NCBI GenBank assembly: GCA_964415085.1
Contig: CAYPYI010000029.1
Span: 1 to 16,616 of the forward strand
DNA: 16,616 nt
From: CAYPYI01 sp964415085
Lineage (GTDB): Bacteria; Bacillota; Clostridia; Tissierellales; Tissierellaceae
Direction of reading: 5' to 3'
Both the position numbers and the translations under genes were made by a program. A model generated the notes under the pieces. The model searched no databases and was not told the DNA's origin. It was given only the letters and a program-made list of their open reading frames with translations. Below, in pieces: positions 7,873-14,960 of the stretch (position 1 is the stretch's first letter; every line of letters begins with the position of its first letter).

Positions 7873-7887
7873 TAAAGGAGAATTAAT

Positions 7888-9000
7888 ATGATAATAGGAA
7901 TTCCAAAAGAAATCAAATGTTTGGAAAATAGAGTTTCTATTACTCCTTCCGGTGTAAATTCTTTAGTTAACCAAGGTCATAGAGTTATTATACAAAAAGA
8001 TGCTGGTTTAAATTCCGGCTTTACTGATTGTGATTATGAAAGTGTTGGGGCTATTATAAAAAATAGCCCCGATTCTATTTGGAATGAGGCTGATTTAATT
8101 CTTAAAGTTAAGGAACCTCTAAAAGAAGAATACAAATACTTTCACGAAGACCTTATAATATTTACTTTTTTACATCTGGCTGGAAACTTAGAACTAACTC
8201 AAGCATTATTAGAAGCAAAAACAACAGCCATTGCTTATGAAACAATAAAAGTTAACAATACACTACCACTACTTACTCCTATGAGTGAAATAGCAGGTAA
8301 ACTTGCAGTATCTCATGGTTCTACATATTTACAAACAAATTATGGCGGTAGCGGCAAACTTCTTGATGGAGCGCCTGGTGTACCTCCTTGTCACGTAGTT
8401 ATTGTTGGGGGTGGAGTTGTAGGAGAAGCTAGTATCAAAAGAGCTATAGGATCATCTGCAAGAGTTACAGTGCTAGATATTAGTGTAGAGAGGCTTAGAG
8501 ATTTAAGTAATAGATACTTAGGTAAGATTGAAACCTTGTATTCAAATGAATATAATTTAAAAAAAGTTTTAAAAGATGCAGATTTAGTAATCGCATGTGT
8601 TTTAATTCCGGGATCTAAAGCTCCTAAGATTATAAGTGAAGAGATGATTAAAATTATGAAACCTGGAAGTGTTATTGTTGATGTTGCAATAGATCAAGGT
8701 GGATGTGTTGAAACTATAAATGAAAGTACCACTCTTGATAATCCAACTTTTATAAAGCATGGAGTAGTTCATTCAGCAGTTGCAAATATTCCTAGTGCTG
8801 TAAGTCAAACAGCTACTCAGGTATTATGTAACAGTACTGGAAGGTATGTTTTAAATATAGCTAATTTAGGCTTTAAAGATTCTATAAAGGTAAACCCTGA
8901 TTTATTATCGGGAGTAAATACTTATAAAGGATATCTAGTATGTAGTGAGGTAGCTAATTCTTTAGACTTAGAATATACAGATATTAAAAAAATATTATAA
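7888..9000 (+). CDS. ald: Alanine dehydrogenase
   Basis: It interconverts L-alanine and pyruvate plus ammonia using NAD(H), in the cytoplasm. The ATG has AAAGGAG 9 bases upstream, and the 370-residue length matches the family. Catalytic and substrate residues are in their standard places: Arg15 (LENRVSITP), Lys75 (VKEPL), His96 (FTFLHLAG) and Asp269 (DVAIDQGG). The NAD-binding glycine motif is IVGGGVVGE (172-180). The segment near residue 300 reads HSAVANIPSAVSQTAT, a variant of the common form with GAVP and TST, so it is somewhat diverged but keeps VAN-P. The only upstream partner is the SLH surface protein, probably on the same transcript, an unusual pairing. A hairpin terminator follows. 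The reaction links to the ammonia and glutamate theme of the neighbouring genes. Confidence 0.94.
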   Translation: MIIGIPKEIKCLENRVSITPSGVNSLVNQGHRVIIQKDAGLNSGFTDCDYESVGAIIKNSPDSIWNEADLILKVKEPLKEEYKYFHEDLIIFTFLHLAGNLELTQALLEAKTTAIAYETIKVNNTLPLLTPMSEIAGKLAVSHGSTYLQTNYGGSGKLLDGAPGVPPCHVVIVGGGVVGEASIKRAIGSSARVTVLDISVERLRDLSNRYLGKIETLYSNEYNLKKVLKDADLVIACVLIPGSKAPKIISEEMIKIMKPGSVIVDVAIDQGGCVETINESTTLDNPTFIKHGVVHSAVANIPSAVSQTATQVLCNSTGRYVLNIANLGFKDSIKVNPDLLSGVNTYKGYLVCSEVANSLDLEYTDIKKIL

Positions 9001-9005
9001 GAAAT

Positions 9006-9039
9006 AAAAAAAATCTAAGGCAAATGCCTTAGATTTTTT
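9006..9039. terminator. Bidirectional terminator between ald and gltS
   Basis: A 14-bp stem (AAAAAATCTAAGGC with its complement) has an AAAT loop. The A run on one side and the T run on the other let it work in both directions. It ends the ald transcript on the plus strand and overlaps the gltS stop codon on the minus strand. Confidence 0.88.
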
Positions 9040-10240
9040 AATTAGCAATAAAGTTTAGAAATGCTGCAATAATTGCAGGGTTTACGAAGTCTATAAATAA
9101 ACTTCCCGCAAGTGGTAATATAAAGAAAGCTGTTGGTGACGGGCCAAATCTTTCTGTAACACTTGTCATATTTGCTATTCCGTTTGGTGTAGCACCTAAT
9201 CCGAATCCACAATGTCCAGCTGCAAGAATCGCTGCATCGTAATCTCTACCCATAACGTTAAATGTAATAAATCTAGCATATAAGAACATAAGTAATGTTT
9301 GTGCTATTAATATTACTACCATTGGTCCTGCTAAGTCTTTTAATTCCCATAATTTCAATACCATTAAAGCTATTGATAAGAATAATGAAAGTGAAATACC
9401 ACCTATGATTTCAATTTCATATGAAGGAACTTCATATTTATTAGTTATATCTGATATATTTCTAATAATTGCCCCTGCAATCATTGCTCCTATGTATGAT
9501 GGAAAATTTAGTCCTGTTTTACCTAGTAAAACTGAAATTACTGTTCCTATACCCATAGCAATTAATATTTGGAAAGTTCCAACATAAAAATTATTTGGTA
9601 TAAGTTTTCTGCCTTTTGGATCATCTAAGATTCCCATATCTCCTACTATGTTATCATTGTTATCGTTTGCTGATAATTTATTTTTTTCTATTAAACTTTT
9701 TCCAACTGGTCCACCTAACATACTACCTGCTACAAGTCCGAAAGTTGCTGCTGCAATTGCTATTACATCTCCACCTTCAAGTCCTGCATCTCTAACATCT
9801 ACTCCAAGAGATCCTGCTGTTCCGTGTCCACCAGTCATAGGAATTGACCCTGTTGCCATTCCAAGTAGTGGATCTTGGTCTAATATTACTGCTGTACCAA
9901 CTGCTACAACGTTTTGTAATATTACAAGTCCAATTGCTACAAAAACAAACATAATAACTTTTTTTCCACCCTTTTTTAATTCCTTAATACTTGCACCTAA
10001 ACCTACTGATGTAAAGAACATAGTCATTGTTATATTTTTTAATGTCTCATCCATATAAAATTCTACTATGTTAGCTGATTTTAACATAAGTGCGATTATT
10101 GCAAATATTAATCCCCCAACAACTGGTGATGGAATACAATATCTTTCTAAAACACTTACCCTTTTAACTAGGTATTCTCCTAGCAAAAGCATTACTACTG
10201 CCAATGCAATGGTTTGCACCATATCTAGTTCGATAACCAT
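9038..10240 (-). CDS. gltS: Sodium/glutamate symporter (GltS family)
   Basis: An inner-membrane carrier importing glutamate with sodium. The 400-residue length equals that of E. coli GltS (401). About ten hydrophobic segments run through the protein, arranged as two inverted halves around a hydrophilic loop (185-215). Both family signature loops are present: GGHGTAGSLG (137-146) in the first half and GHCGFGLGATPNGIANM (342-358) in the second. The start ATG follows an unusual binding site made of six consecutive G (GGGGGGT), which can still pair with the 16S tail through G-U wobble. It lies 136 bases downstream of a GlnL-like response regulator on the same strand, so regulation by that system is likely but inferred. 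Substrate could be glutamate or a close analogue. Confidence 0.95.
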   Translation of the reverse strand: MVIELDMVQTIALAVVMLLLGEYLVKRVSVLERYCIPSPVVGGLIFAIIALMLKSANIVEFYMDETLKNITMTMFFTSVGLGASIKELKKGGKKVIMFVFVAIGLVILQNVVAVGTAVILDQDPLLGMATGSIPMTGGHGTAGSLGVDVRDAGLEGGDVIAIAAATFGLVAGSMLGGPVGKSLIEKNKLSANDNNDNIVGDMGILDDPKGRKLIPNNFYVGTFQILIAMGIGTVISVLLGKTGLNFPSYIGAMIAGAIIRNISDITNKYEVPSYEIEIIGGISLSLFLSIALMVLKLWELKDLAGPMVVILIAQTLLMFLYARFITFNVMGRDYDAAILAAGHCGFGLGATPNGIANMTSVTERFGPSPTAFFILPLAGSLFIDFVNPAIIAAFLNFIAN

Positions 10241-10320
10241 ATTTTACCCCCCATATCTTTATAGTAATTAATAACCCTACTTCATAATATCCTAGGAGGT
10301 ACATGATTCTACTTAAAACT

Positions 10321-10351
10321 ACTAAATGTTACATAAAGAAAACAATTTAGT
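10321..10351 (-). promoter_or_regulatory. Imperfect hairpin between the response regulator gene and gltS
   Basis: The arms ACTAAATGTT (10321-10330) and AACA-A-TTTAGT (10341-10351) pair over 10 bp with one bulged base and a 10-base loop. On the minus strand only AGTTTTAAG follows, so termination would be weak. It could be a partial terminator after the regulator gene or an operator upstream of gltS. I could not find a convincing promoter for gltS in the remaining 80 bases. Confidence 0.4.
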
Positions 10352-10376
10352 GTTTGTTTATCTTTTTTAATAAAAC

Positions 10377-11240
10377 TTAATCGATTCTAGAAATGATTCC
10401 TTCTATAAACTTTCTTATATTTATCTTACCTCTGTAATTTGACTCTTTCTTTATAAATCTCATCTCTTGTTTTACTTCTTTAAAATCAAATAGTAATGAT
10501 GCATACTCTGTAAATGTTAAATTATAGTAATCATCAAGTCCTATTTCTGCAATATTAGATAGTGCTTTTTGAATTAACCTTCTAATCCTTTGTTCTATAG
10601 CGTTTGCACTAATTGTACTTGAAGATATTATGGATTCTTCATCTGCTATTTTTTGATATAAGTCTTGTAATAAGTACTGGGTATTTGTTTTCTTTTTACT
10701 AAGTACAATTTCAATAATTCGTATAAGATCATATGCTCCTGAATTTGATAAAATTCCTAAATCTTGAAATATATTTTCTATCCTTGCTACTATATCAACT
10801 TCATCTTGTATATGACTTGTGTTAACATTTCCTAATAAATCTTTTATTTTAGACATTGATTTTTCAAGTTCTATATTAGCCGCTACATTTTTTAGCACAT
10901 TAACTACTTCTATAAAATTTATTGGTTTACTTATAAAAAACATTATTCCTGTATTATAAGCATTTGATATCATAGGTTCATCCTCAACTTGGCTTATCAT
11001 TATAAACTTTCCCTTATATCCTTTTTCAATAGCTTCTTTAGCTATTAAAGTCCCATCTTTTACTGGTAAAAGATAATCTATCAAAACAATATCTGGATTA
11101 AAAAACAAAATCTCCTCTACTGCATGTTCTCCGCTATTTAATTCACTTACTACTTTTCCCAAATTATTTTTAAGTATTATTGTTTTTAACATTTGAACAA
11201 TATTAATATCATCATCTATTAACATTATAGTATTTTGCAT
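10377..11240 (-). CDS. Response regulator with YcbB-type output domain (GlnL-like)
   Basis: The receiver domain (about 1-125) has the acidic pocket Asp9/Asp10, the phosphoacceptor Asp55 in IVLIDYLLP, Ser83 and the conserved Lys105 (ISKPIN). A helical linker (about 125-150) leads to a C-terminal domain (about 150-287) resembling the YcbB domain of B. subtilis GlnL. Segments such as IFQDLGILSNSGAYDLIRII and IEQRIRRLIQKAL are typical of it. In B. subtilis, GlnK-GlnL activates a glutamine transporter operon. Here the target is probably gltS, immediately downstream, but that is inference from position. The gene starts 4 bases after the kinase stop codon, with its binding site (AGAGGGTG) inside the kinase gene, so the two are co-translated. 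Length is 287 residues, a little shorter than GlnL. Confidence 0.85.
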   Translation of the reverse strand: MQNTIMLIDDDINIVQMLKTIILKNNLGKVVSELNSGEHAVEEILFFNPDIVLIDYLLPVKDGTLIAKEAIEKGYKGKFIMISQVEDEPMISNAYNTGIMFFISKPINFIEVVNVLKNVAANIELEKSMSKIKDLLGNVNTSHIQDEVDIVARIENIFQDLGILSNSGAYDLIRIIEIVLSKKKTNTQYLLQDLYQKIADEESIISSSTISANAIEQRIRRLIQKALSNIAEIGLDDYYNLTFTEYASLLFDFKEVKQEMRFIKKESNYRGKINIRKFIEGIISRID

Positions 11241-11244
11241 ATTA

Positions 11245-12480
11245 TCACCCTCTTAGAGAATTAATAGGTACTTTAATGATAAAAGTTGTACCTTTTTTTT
11301 CTTTGCTAACTATTTCTATTTCACCATTTAAATTTTCTACAATATTCTTTACATGAGAAAGCCCTATACCAGTAGATGGCTTTCCAGTTACATTGTCATA
11401 TTTAGTTGTAAAGCCTGGATTAAAAATATAATCTAATAAACCTTCATCAATACCTTCACCATTATCCTTAATTTTCAGTATTATATTTTCATTCTCTTTA
11501 TACTGACTAACATATATTCTACCTTCCGTTGAAACTTCATCAATTGCATTTACTATTAAATTATTAAGAATAGTAAATATATAATAATAATTTTTAATAT
11601 CAATATTATCTTTAACACTAAAATTTATATCAATATCTTTATTACTTTCTTTTATATATTTATCTACATTTATCTTAATAATATAAATAATATCTTTAAA
11701 AGACATTTCATCATTTTCTTCAAAATCTTTAATAAAATCTTCAAGACCCGCTATTATTCTATAGTAGTCTTTCTTTATCTCATGAACTTCTCTAGCAATA
11801 TCTAAAGATAAACTACTAATATTTTCATTATCTCTATTATCTATATATAATAAGTGACTTTTACTCATTACTGACTCTATATCCTTCATGGATTTTTTTA
11901 AGTAAAATGTTTCTGCTTGTATATCGGATGCTATTTTATTTAATTGGGCATATCTTTTCTGATGTTCATTCTCCATGATTATTAATTCTTGATTTCTAAA
12001 TATTACAAATATTGCATAGGATATTAAACTTCTTAATGCTGCTATTGATATTGAGTATTTTATTATTTTAATATTCATATCATCTCTAAATATTATTTCA
12101 AAGACATTAGAAATAAAATCAATGCAAAAAAGAGAAAAGATCATGTTAGAAGAATCATTGCTTTTTTCTCTTAAAGAAAAAAGTTTAGAAAGCACCCCAA
12201 ATGCGGTATAGTAAAAAAATACAGGATAAGCATAACTATAAGATATATACAAGGAGTCATATGCATTTATATATCCTACTAAAGTTCTAAATATAACCAC
12301 AAATATACCTGTAAATACACCTAGATAACTTTCATCTAAGTCTTCTTCTATTAGAATTGCAAGACTAATTGCAAGTACTCCTGCTGAGAATCTAAACATT
12401 CCTTGAAAAGGATAAAAATACATTTCACTAAATAATACAATAGTTAGTATAGCTATTATATATTTTTTAAATTTTTTCAT
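11245..12480 (-). CDS. Membrane sensor histidine kinase (GlnK/YcbA-like)
   Basis: The N-terminal 165 residues are mostly hydrophobic, with about five or six membrane segments (7-23, 30-45, 53-70, 83-100, 112-130, 143-161) and no large extracellular loop. A coiled-coil-like linker (170-210) follows. The phosphoacceptor is His233 in EVHEIKKDYYRI, the H-box style of the GlnK/Spo0B-like kinases. The ATPase domain carries the N-box LNNLIVNAIDE (305-315), G1 DNGEGID (339-345) and G2 TGIGLSHV (370-377). The ATG is preceded by GGAGG at 7 bases, and a promoter lies upstream. Its partner regulator follows 4 bases later. By analogy with GlnK it may respond to glutamine or glutamate; with no recognisable sensory pocket, the signal is unknown. 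Confidence 0.87.
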   Translation of the reverse strand: MKKFKKYIIAILTIVLFSEMYFYPFQGMFRFSAGVLAISLAILIEEDLDESYLGVFTGIFVVIFRTLVGYINAYDSLYISYSYAYPVFFYYTAFGVLSKLFSLREKSNDSSNMIFSLFCIDFISNVFEIIFRDDMNIKIIKYSISIAALRSLISYAIFVIFRNQELIIMENEHQKRYAQLNKIASDIQAETFYLKKSMKDIESVMSKSHLLYIDNRDNENISSLSLDIAREVHEIKKDYYRIIAGLEDFIKDFEENDEMSFKDIIYIIKINVDKYIKESNKDIDINFSVKDNIDIKNYYYIFTILNNLIVNAIDEVSTEGRIYVSQYKENENIILKIKDNGEGIDEGLLDYIFNPGFTTKYDNVTGKPSTGIGLSHVKNIVENLNGEIEIVSKEKKGTTFIIKVPINSLRG

Positions 12481-12502
12481 TTTAATCCTCCAGTTATATA
12501 AA

Positions 12503-12532
12503 ATTATAGCATATTTTATAATTATATGTTAA
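12503..12532 (-). promoter_or_regulatory. Promoter of the two-component operon
   Basis: The minus strand shows -10 TATAAT (12503-12508) and -35 TTAACA (12527-12532, one mismatch to consensus) at 18-base spacing. The kinase start codon is 22 bases below the -10 box. The promoter is back to back with that of the small glycine-zipper gene. Confidence 0.65.
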
Positions 12533-12575
12533 TTTAGGGTAATATGTAAAGTTTTAATAATATTTTATGAATTAT

Positions 12576-12581
12576 TATAAT
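12576..12581 (+). promoter_or_regulatory. Probable -10 box of the small glycine-zipper gene
   Basis: A perfect TATAAT lies 38 bases upstream of the start codon. The position expected for a -35 (12553-12558, TTTAAT) matches only weakly, so this is a tentative promoter. Confidence 0.4.
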
Positions 12582-12619
12582 TTAACTAAATGGGGTAATA
12601 GTATAGTGAGGTGATTTTT

Positions 12620-12832
12620 ATGAAATTAACTACAGCTTTATTAGCTACAACAGGAAGTAGTATTCTAGGAGCAGGTTATGGTGCTCAAAAAGGTATTAAA
12701 ACAGGAGCTAAAGTTGGCTCAAAAGTAGGATTTACTGCAGGATTAACATTAGGAGTATTAGGAACTAGTGCAGTAATATTAGGAGCATGTAAAGTAAATC
12801 ATATGTTTAAAAGAAAAAGATTAGAATATTAA
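12620..12832 (+). CDS. Small glycine-zipper protein, 70 residues
   Basis: I do not recognise this protein. The start chosen is the ATG at 12620, with GAGGTG placed 6 bases upstream; a GTG three codons earlier is part of that binding site. The sequence is unusually regular. Glycines stand at residues 17, 21, 25, 29, 33, 37, 41 and 45, an unbroken GxxxG series of eight. Residues 1-21 and 36-57 are hydrophobic, with a Lys-containing stretch (24-35) between them. The C-terminus is strongly basic (FKRKRLEY). This suggests a small membrane-associated helix or helical hairpin that packs with itself or with a partner. It has its own -10 box and a bidirectional terminator and stands alone between two minus-strand operons. 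A good binding site, terminator and patterned composition argue that it is a real gene. Confidence 0.75.
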   Translation: MKLTTALLATTGSSILGAGYGAQKGIKTGAKVGSKVGFTAGLTLGVLGTSAVILGACKVNHMFKRKRLEY

Positions 12833-12833
12833 G

Positions 12834-12863
12834 AAAAAAACTAAACCCATGGTTTAGTTTTTT
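12834..12863. terminator. Bidirectional terminator between the small gene and the lar operon
   Basis: A stem of CTAAACC pairing with GGTTTAG, closed by a short CAT loop, is flanked by seven A on the left and six T on the right. It therefore terminates the small plus-strand gene and, read on the minus strand, the mutarotase-like gene that ends the lar operon. Confidence 0.85.
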
Positions 12864-12866
12864 CTT

Positions 12867-13742
12867 TTAGTATTCTATTTTTAAATCAATATCAAATTCG
12901 TCTACAGCTCTACCTTTAATTTCATGTATACTATTATTGTCATGTGCAACTTCGATAGAATCAAAGAAACTATTAGTAGGCTCTATTGATATCTTATTAT
13001 TTTTTCTGTTGATAAATATGCCTAAATACGGAATCTTATCCACATCATACTCTAACTTATATACAATTTGTTCATCTTTATAATTTATTCCTACAATCCC
13101 ATTTTTTCTTTTACCCCAAAAGAAATATTTATAATTTCTATCATCTCTATATTCATTTAAGTTTTTTAAGTTATATCTTGTAAGATCTTCATTTGTTAAA
13201 ACATTTACTGCAATAAAATCTGCTTTATCAAATATAAACTCTGCATTTTCACTAAAATATAGATAATTTTGTAGTGTCCATAAATAATAGCTATCATAAT
13301 CACTTAAATTAGTAACCTTATATTTCATATTAAGAGTTAAATCATCTTTTAAAGATATTTCCTTTTCAAATTTAAGAGGCAAACTTTTTAATAATATCTC
13401 TGAGCTTATTGATTCTTTTTTAATTTTTGTTTCAACTTCTCTACTCCATACATCTCCTCTATCTGGTAAATTTAAACCTTCATATTTACCATTGGGATAC
13501 TTACAAGGTTCAAGTGTTGGTATAATATCATCAATACCAGATATATCATAATCTAAATATTTATCTTTATACTCTGGTAATTTAAAATCATCACTAGATT
13601 GATATAATATTTCTCTATCTTTCTCTTTAATATATATCGATGCAAGTTTTAATCCTAATTGAGGAATAAATTTATATACCAATTTATCTGTTTCTATTTC
13701 TATACTTTCTAAGCCCTTATAGCTAGACTCTCTAATTTCCAA
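12867..13742 (-). CDS. Aldose-1-epimerase-like (galactose mutarotase superfamily) protein
   Basis: A beta-sandwich protein related to aldose 1-epimerases, of unknown substrate. The start used is the TTG at 13742, giving 291 residues (MEIRESSYKG); AGGAGG lies 7 bases upstream, whereas a TTG two codons earlier is almost touching it. Superfamily signs are IPQLGLKLASIYIK (26-39), LPDRGDVWSREVE (92-104), VTNLSDYDSYYLW (143-155) and IEPTNSFFDSI (253-263). The two histidines used for catalysis by true mutarotases appear absent: the first motif usually has His where this has Arg96, and the second, usually HP, reads TLQN (156-159). The terminal Glu254 is kept. It may be a binding protein or have altered chemistry. 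Its binding site overlaps the larC stop codon, so it belongs to the lar operon. Confidence 0.7.
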   Translation of the reverse strand: MEIRESSYKGLESIEIETDKLVYKFIPQLGLKLASIYIKEKDREILYQSSDDFKLPEYKDKYLDYDISGIDDIIPTLEPCKYPNGKYEGLNLPDRGDVWSREVETKIKKESISSEILLKSLPLKFEKEISLKDDLTLNMKYKVTNLSDYDSYYLWTLQNYLYFSENAEFIFDKADFIAVNVLTNEDLTRYNLKNLNEYRDDRNYKYFFWGKRKNGIVGINYKDEQIVYKLEYDVDKIPYLGIFINRKNNKISIEPTNSFFDSIEVAHDNNSIHEIKGRAVDEFDIDLKIEY

Positions 13743-13753
13743 TAACAATCCTC

Positions 13754-14182
13754 CTAAATAAGTTTATTATATAATTGCCTTATAGATAGTTCCGTGTCTT
13801 TAGATATTCTCTTTAAATCTTCATATTCAATACTTATTTTTTCAATATCATTATATTTAGATATTTTATATCTAACATGTCCAAATTCAGTTTCTTTATT
13901 AACAACTTCTCTATCCATAGTTATTCTATCAATATTATAAGTTCTGATTCCTAGAGATGTTGAGTGCTTAAATATTAAAGTACTTATATTTTCAACATCT
14001 TCCTTTGAAATTATAACGTTTAATATGACAGCTGGCCTATTTTTTTTCATATATATAGATGTATAATATGCATCTTTTACATTATTTTCAAAAAGTAATT
14101 CTAATAAATAACCTAACTCTTCTCCTGTCATATCATCTATATTAGTTTCTAATTTTACTATATCTTCTGAATTATTTTTTAC
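13754..14182 (-). CDS. larC: LarC C-terminal part (LarC2), reached by -1 frameshift
   Basis: This is the second half of the nickel-insertion enzyme LarC. In the -1 frame it reads on from the slippery site as VKNNSEDIVK and then LETNIDDMTGEELGYLLE, the usual opening of the LarC C-terminal domain; 142 residues follow the shift. An ATG exists at 14131, but nothing like a ribosome binding site precedes it and it falls inside the conserved DDMTGE motif, so separate initiation is unlikely. Joined to the upstream part, the full protein would be about 401 residues, the normal length of LarC. The stop codon TAG forms part of the AGGAGG site of the following gene. The region shows no other damage, which favours an active frameshift over a pseudogene. 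Confidence 0.85.
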   Translation of the reverse strand, partial: VKNNSEDIVKLETNIDDMTGEELGYLLELLFENNVKDAYYTSIYMKKNRPAVILNVIISKEDVENISTLIFKHSTSLGIRTYNIDRITMDREVVNKETEFGHVRYKISKYNDIEKISIEYEDLKRISKDTELSIRQLYNKLI

Positions 14183-14193
14183 TTTTTTTTTCC
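14179..14193 (-). other. larC: Programmed -1 ribosomal frameshift site in larC
   Basis: On the minus strand the zero frame reads GGA AAA AAA AAG TAA: nine A, then G, then a stop. It contains the classic slippery heptamer A AAA AAG (as in E. coli dnaX), with the stop as the very next codon. A slip back by one base gives AAA AAA AAA GTA and opens the LarC2 frame. LarC of Lactobacillus plantarum is known to be made by frameshifting between LarC1 and LarC2. I see no strong stimulatory stem-loop downstream; an AGG lies directly 5' of the A run. Confidence 0.85.
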
Positions 14194-14958
14194 TAAAACC
14201 ATTCTTACCATATTTGGTATTTCTAGGTCTCTATCCCCCGCACCATAACCTATTTTCTCAATTTCCACATTATCTAAATACATAAACTCATCCACAAGTT
14301 CTGCCACTATAGCAGCTCCAGTAGGAGTAACAAGTTCATTATTTATACCTTTAGAATAAGTTGGTATTTTACAAGTTTTTAATATCTCCATTGTTGCTGG
14401 TACTGGTACTGGTATAATCCCATGCTGACAATTTACAAATCCTGTTCCTGTATGAACTGGAGATGATATTATTCTATCTACATCTAATTCACTTAAGCAA
14501 ATTGCTGTACCAACAATATCCAAAATAGAATCTGTAGCACCTACTTCGTGAAAATGTATTTTATCAAGTGGTTCGTTATGAACCTTTGACTCTGCTAATG
14601 CAACATGTCTAAATATCCTTTTACTTAAATCTTTTATATCTTCTTTTAGTGAGCTCTCATCAATTAATTTTTCAATATCAAATAGATTTCTATGTTCATG
14701 ATGGTGATGTTCTTCTTCATGTTCATGATCATGATCGTCATGATCATGGTGATGATGTTCTTCTAATATAATATTTACTTTAGTTCCTGATATACCATTT
14801 TTAACTACTTTTTCTATTTTAACTTCAAATTCTTCTTCTAAGTTTAATTTTTTAAACCCATCTAACAATACTTCTTCCTTAACTCCTAAGTCTAGAAATG
14901 CACCTAGTGTCATATCCCCACTAATACCTGCAAAAAGGTCCAAATATAATATATTCAA
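14179..14958 (-). CDS. larC: LarC N-terminal part (LarC1), nickel-pincer cofactor cyclometallase
   Basis: LarC inserts nickel into the pyridinium dithiocarboxylate mononucleotide, in a CTP-dependent cyclometallation, to complete the nickel-pincer nucleotide cofactor. This zero-frame product has 259 residues. The start is a TTG at 14958 with GAGGAG 8 bases upstream, inside the end of larB. Motifs are DLFAGISGDM (7-16), HFHEVGATDS (135-144), HTGTGFVNCQHG (169-180) and VTPTGAA (210-216). A His-rich stretch (68-89, 13 His of 22 residues, the rest Asp and Glu) probably binds or stores nickel. The frame ends in GKKK-stop at the slippery A9G run, where a -1 shift would add the C-terminal domain. larB ends 2 bases upstream, so translation is coupled. 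Confidence 0.93.
   Translation of the reverse strand: MNILYLDLFAGISGDMTLGAFLDLGVKEEVLLDGFKKLNLEEEFEVKIEKVVKNGISGTKVNIILEEHHHHDHDDHDHEHEEEHHHHEHRNLFDIEKLIDESSLKEDIKDLSKRIFRHVALAESKVHNEPLDKIHFHEVGATDSILDIVGTAICLSELDVDRIISSPVHTGTGFVNCQHGIIPVPVPATMEILKTCKIPTYSKGINNELVTPTGAAIVAELVDEFMYLDNVEIEKIGYGAGDRDLEIPNMVRMVLGKKK
14692..14757 (-). repeat. CAT/GAT-rich low-complexity tract encoding the LarC His-rich segment
   Basis: The tract codes for residues 68-89 of LarC1, made only of His, Asp and Glu. At DNA level it is a run of imperfect ATGATC/ATGGTG-type units, so its length may vary between strains by slippage. A variable metal-binding His-rich region is common in LarC proteins. Confidence 0.7.
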
Positions 14959-14960
14959 GT

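Noticed and set aside
10303..10350. Plus-strand AGGAGGT followed by a 15-codon ATG frame between the regulator gene and gltS
   Set aside because: Only 2-3 bases separate the binding site from the ATG, the peptide has no feature, and the frame overlaps the hairpin at 10321-10351. Probably chance.
13754..14131. LarC C-terminal frame as an independent gene from the ATG at 14131
   Set aside because: No binding site precedes it, and conserved LarC residues (LETNIDD) lie upstream in the same frame, continuous with the slippery site.
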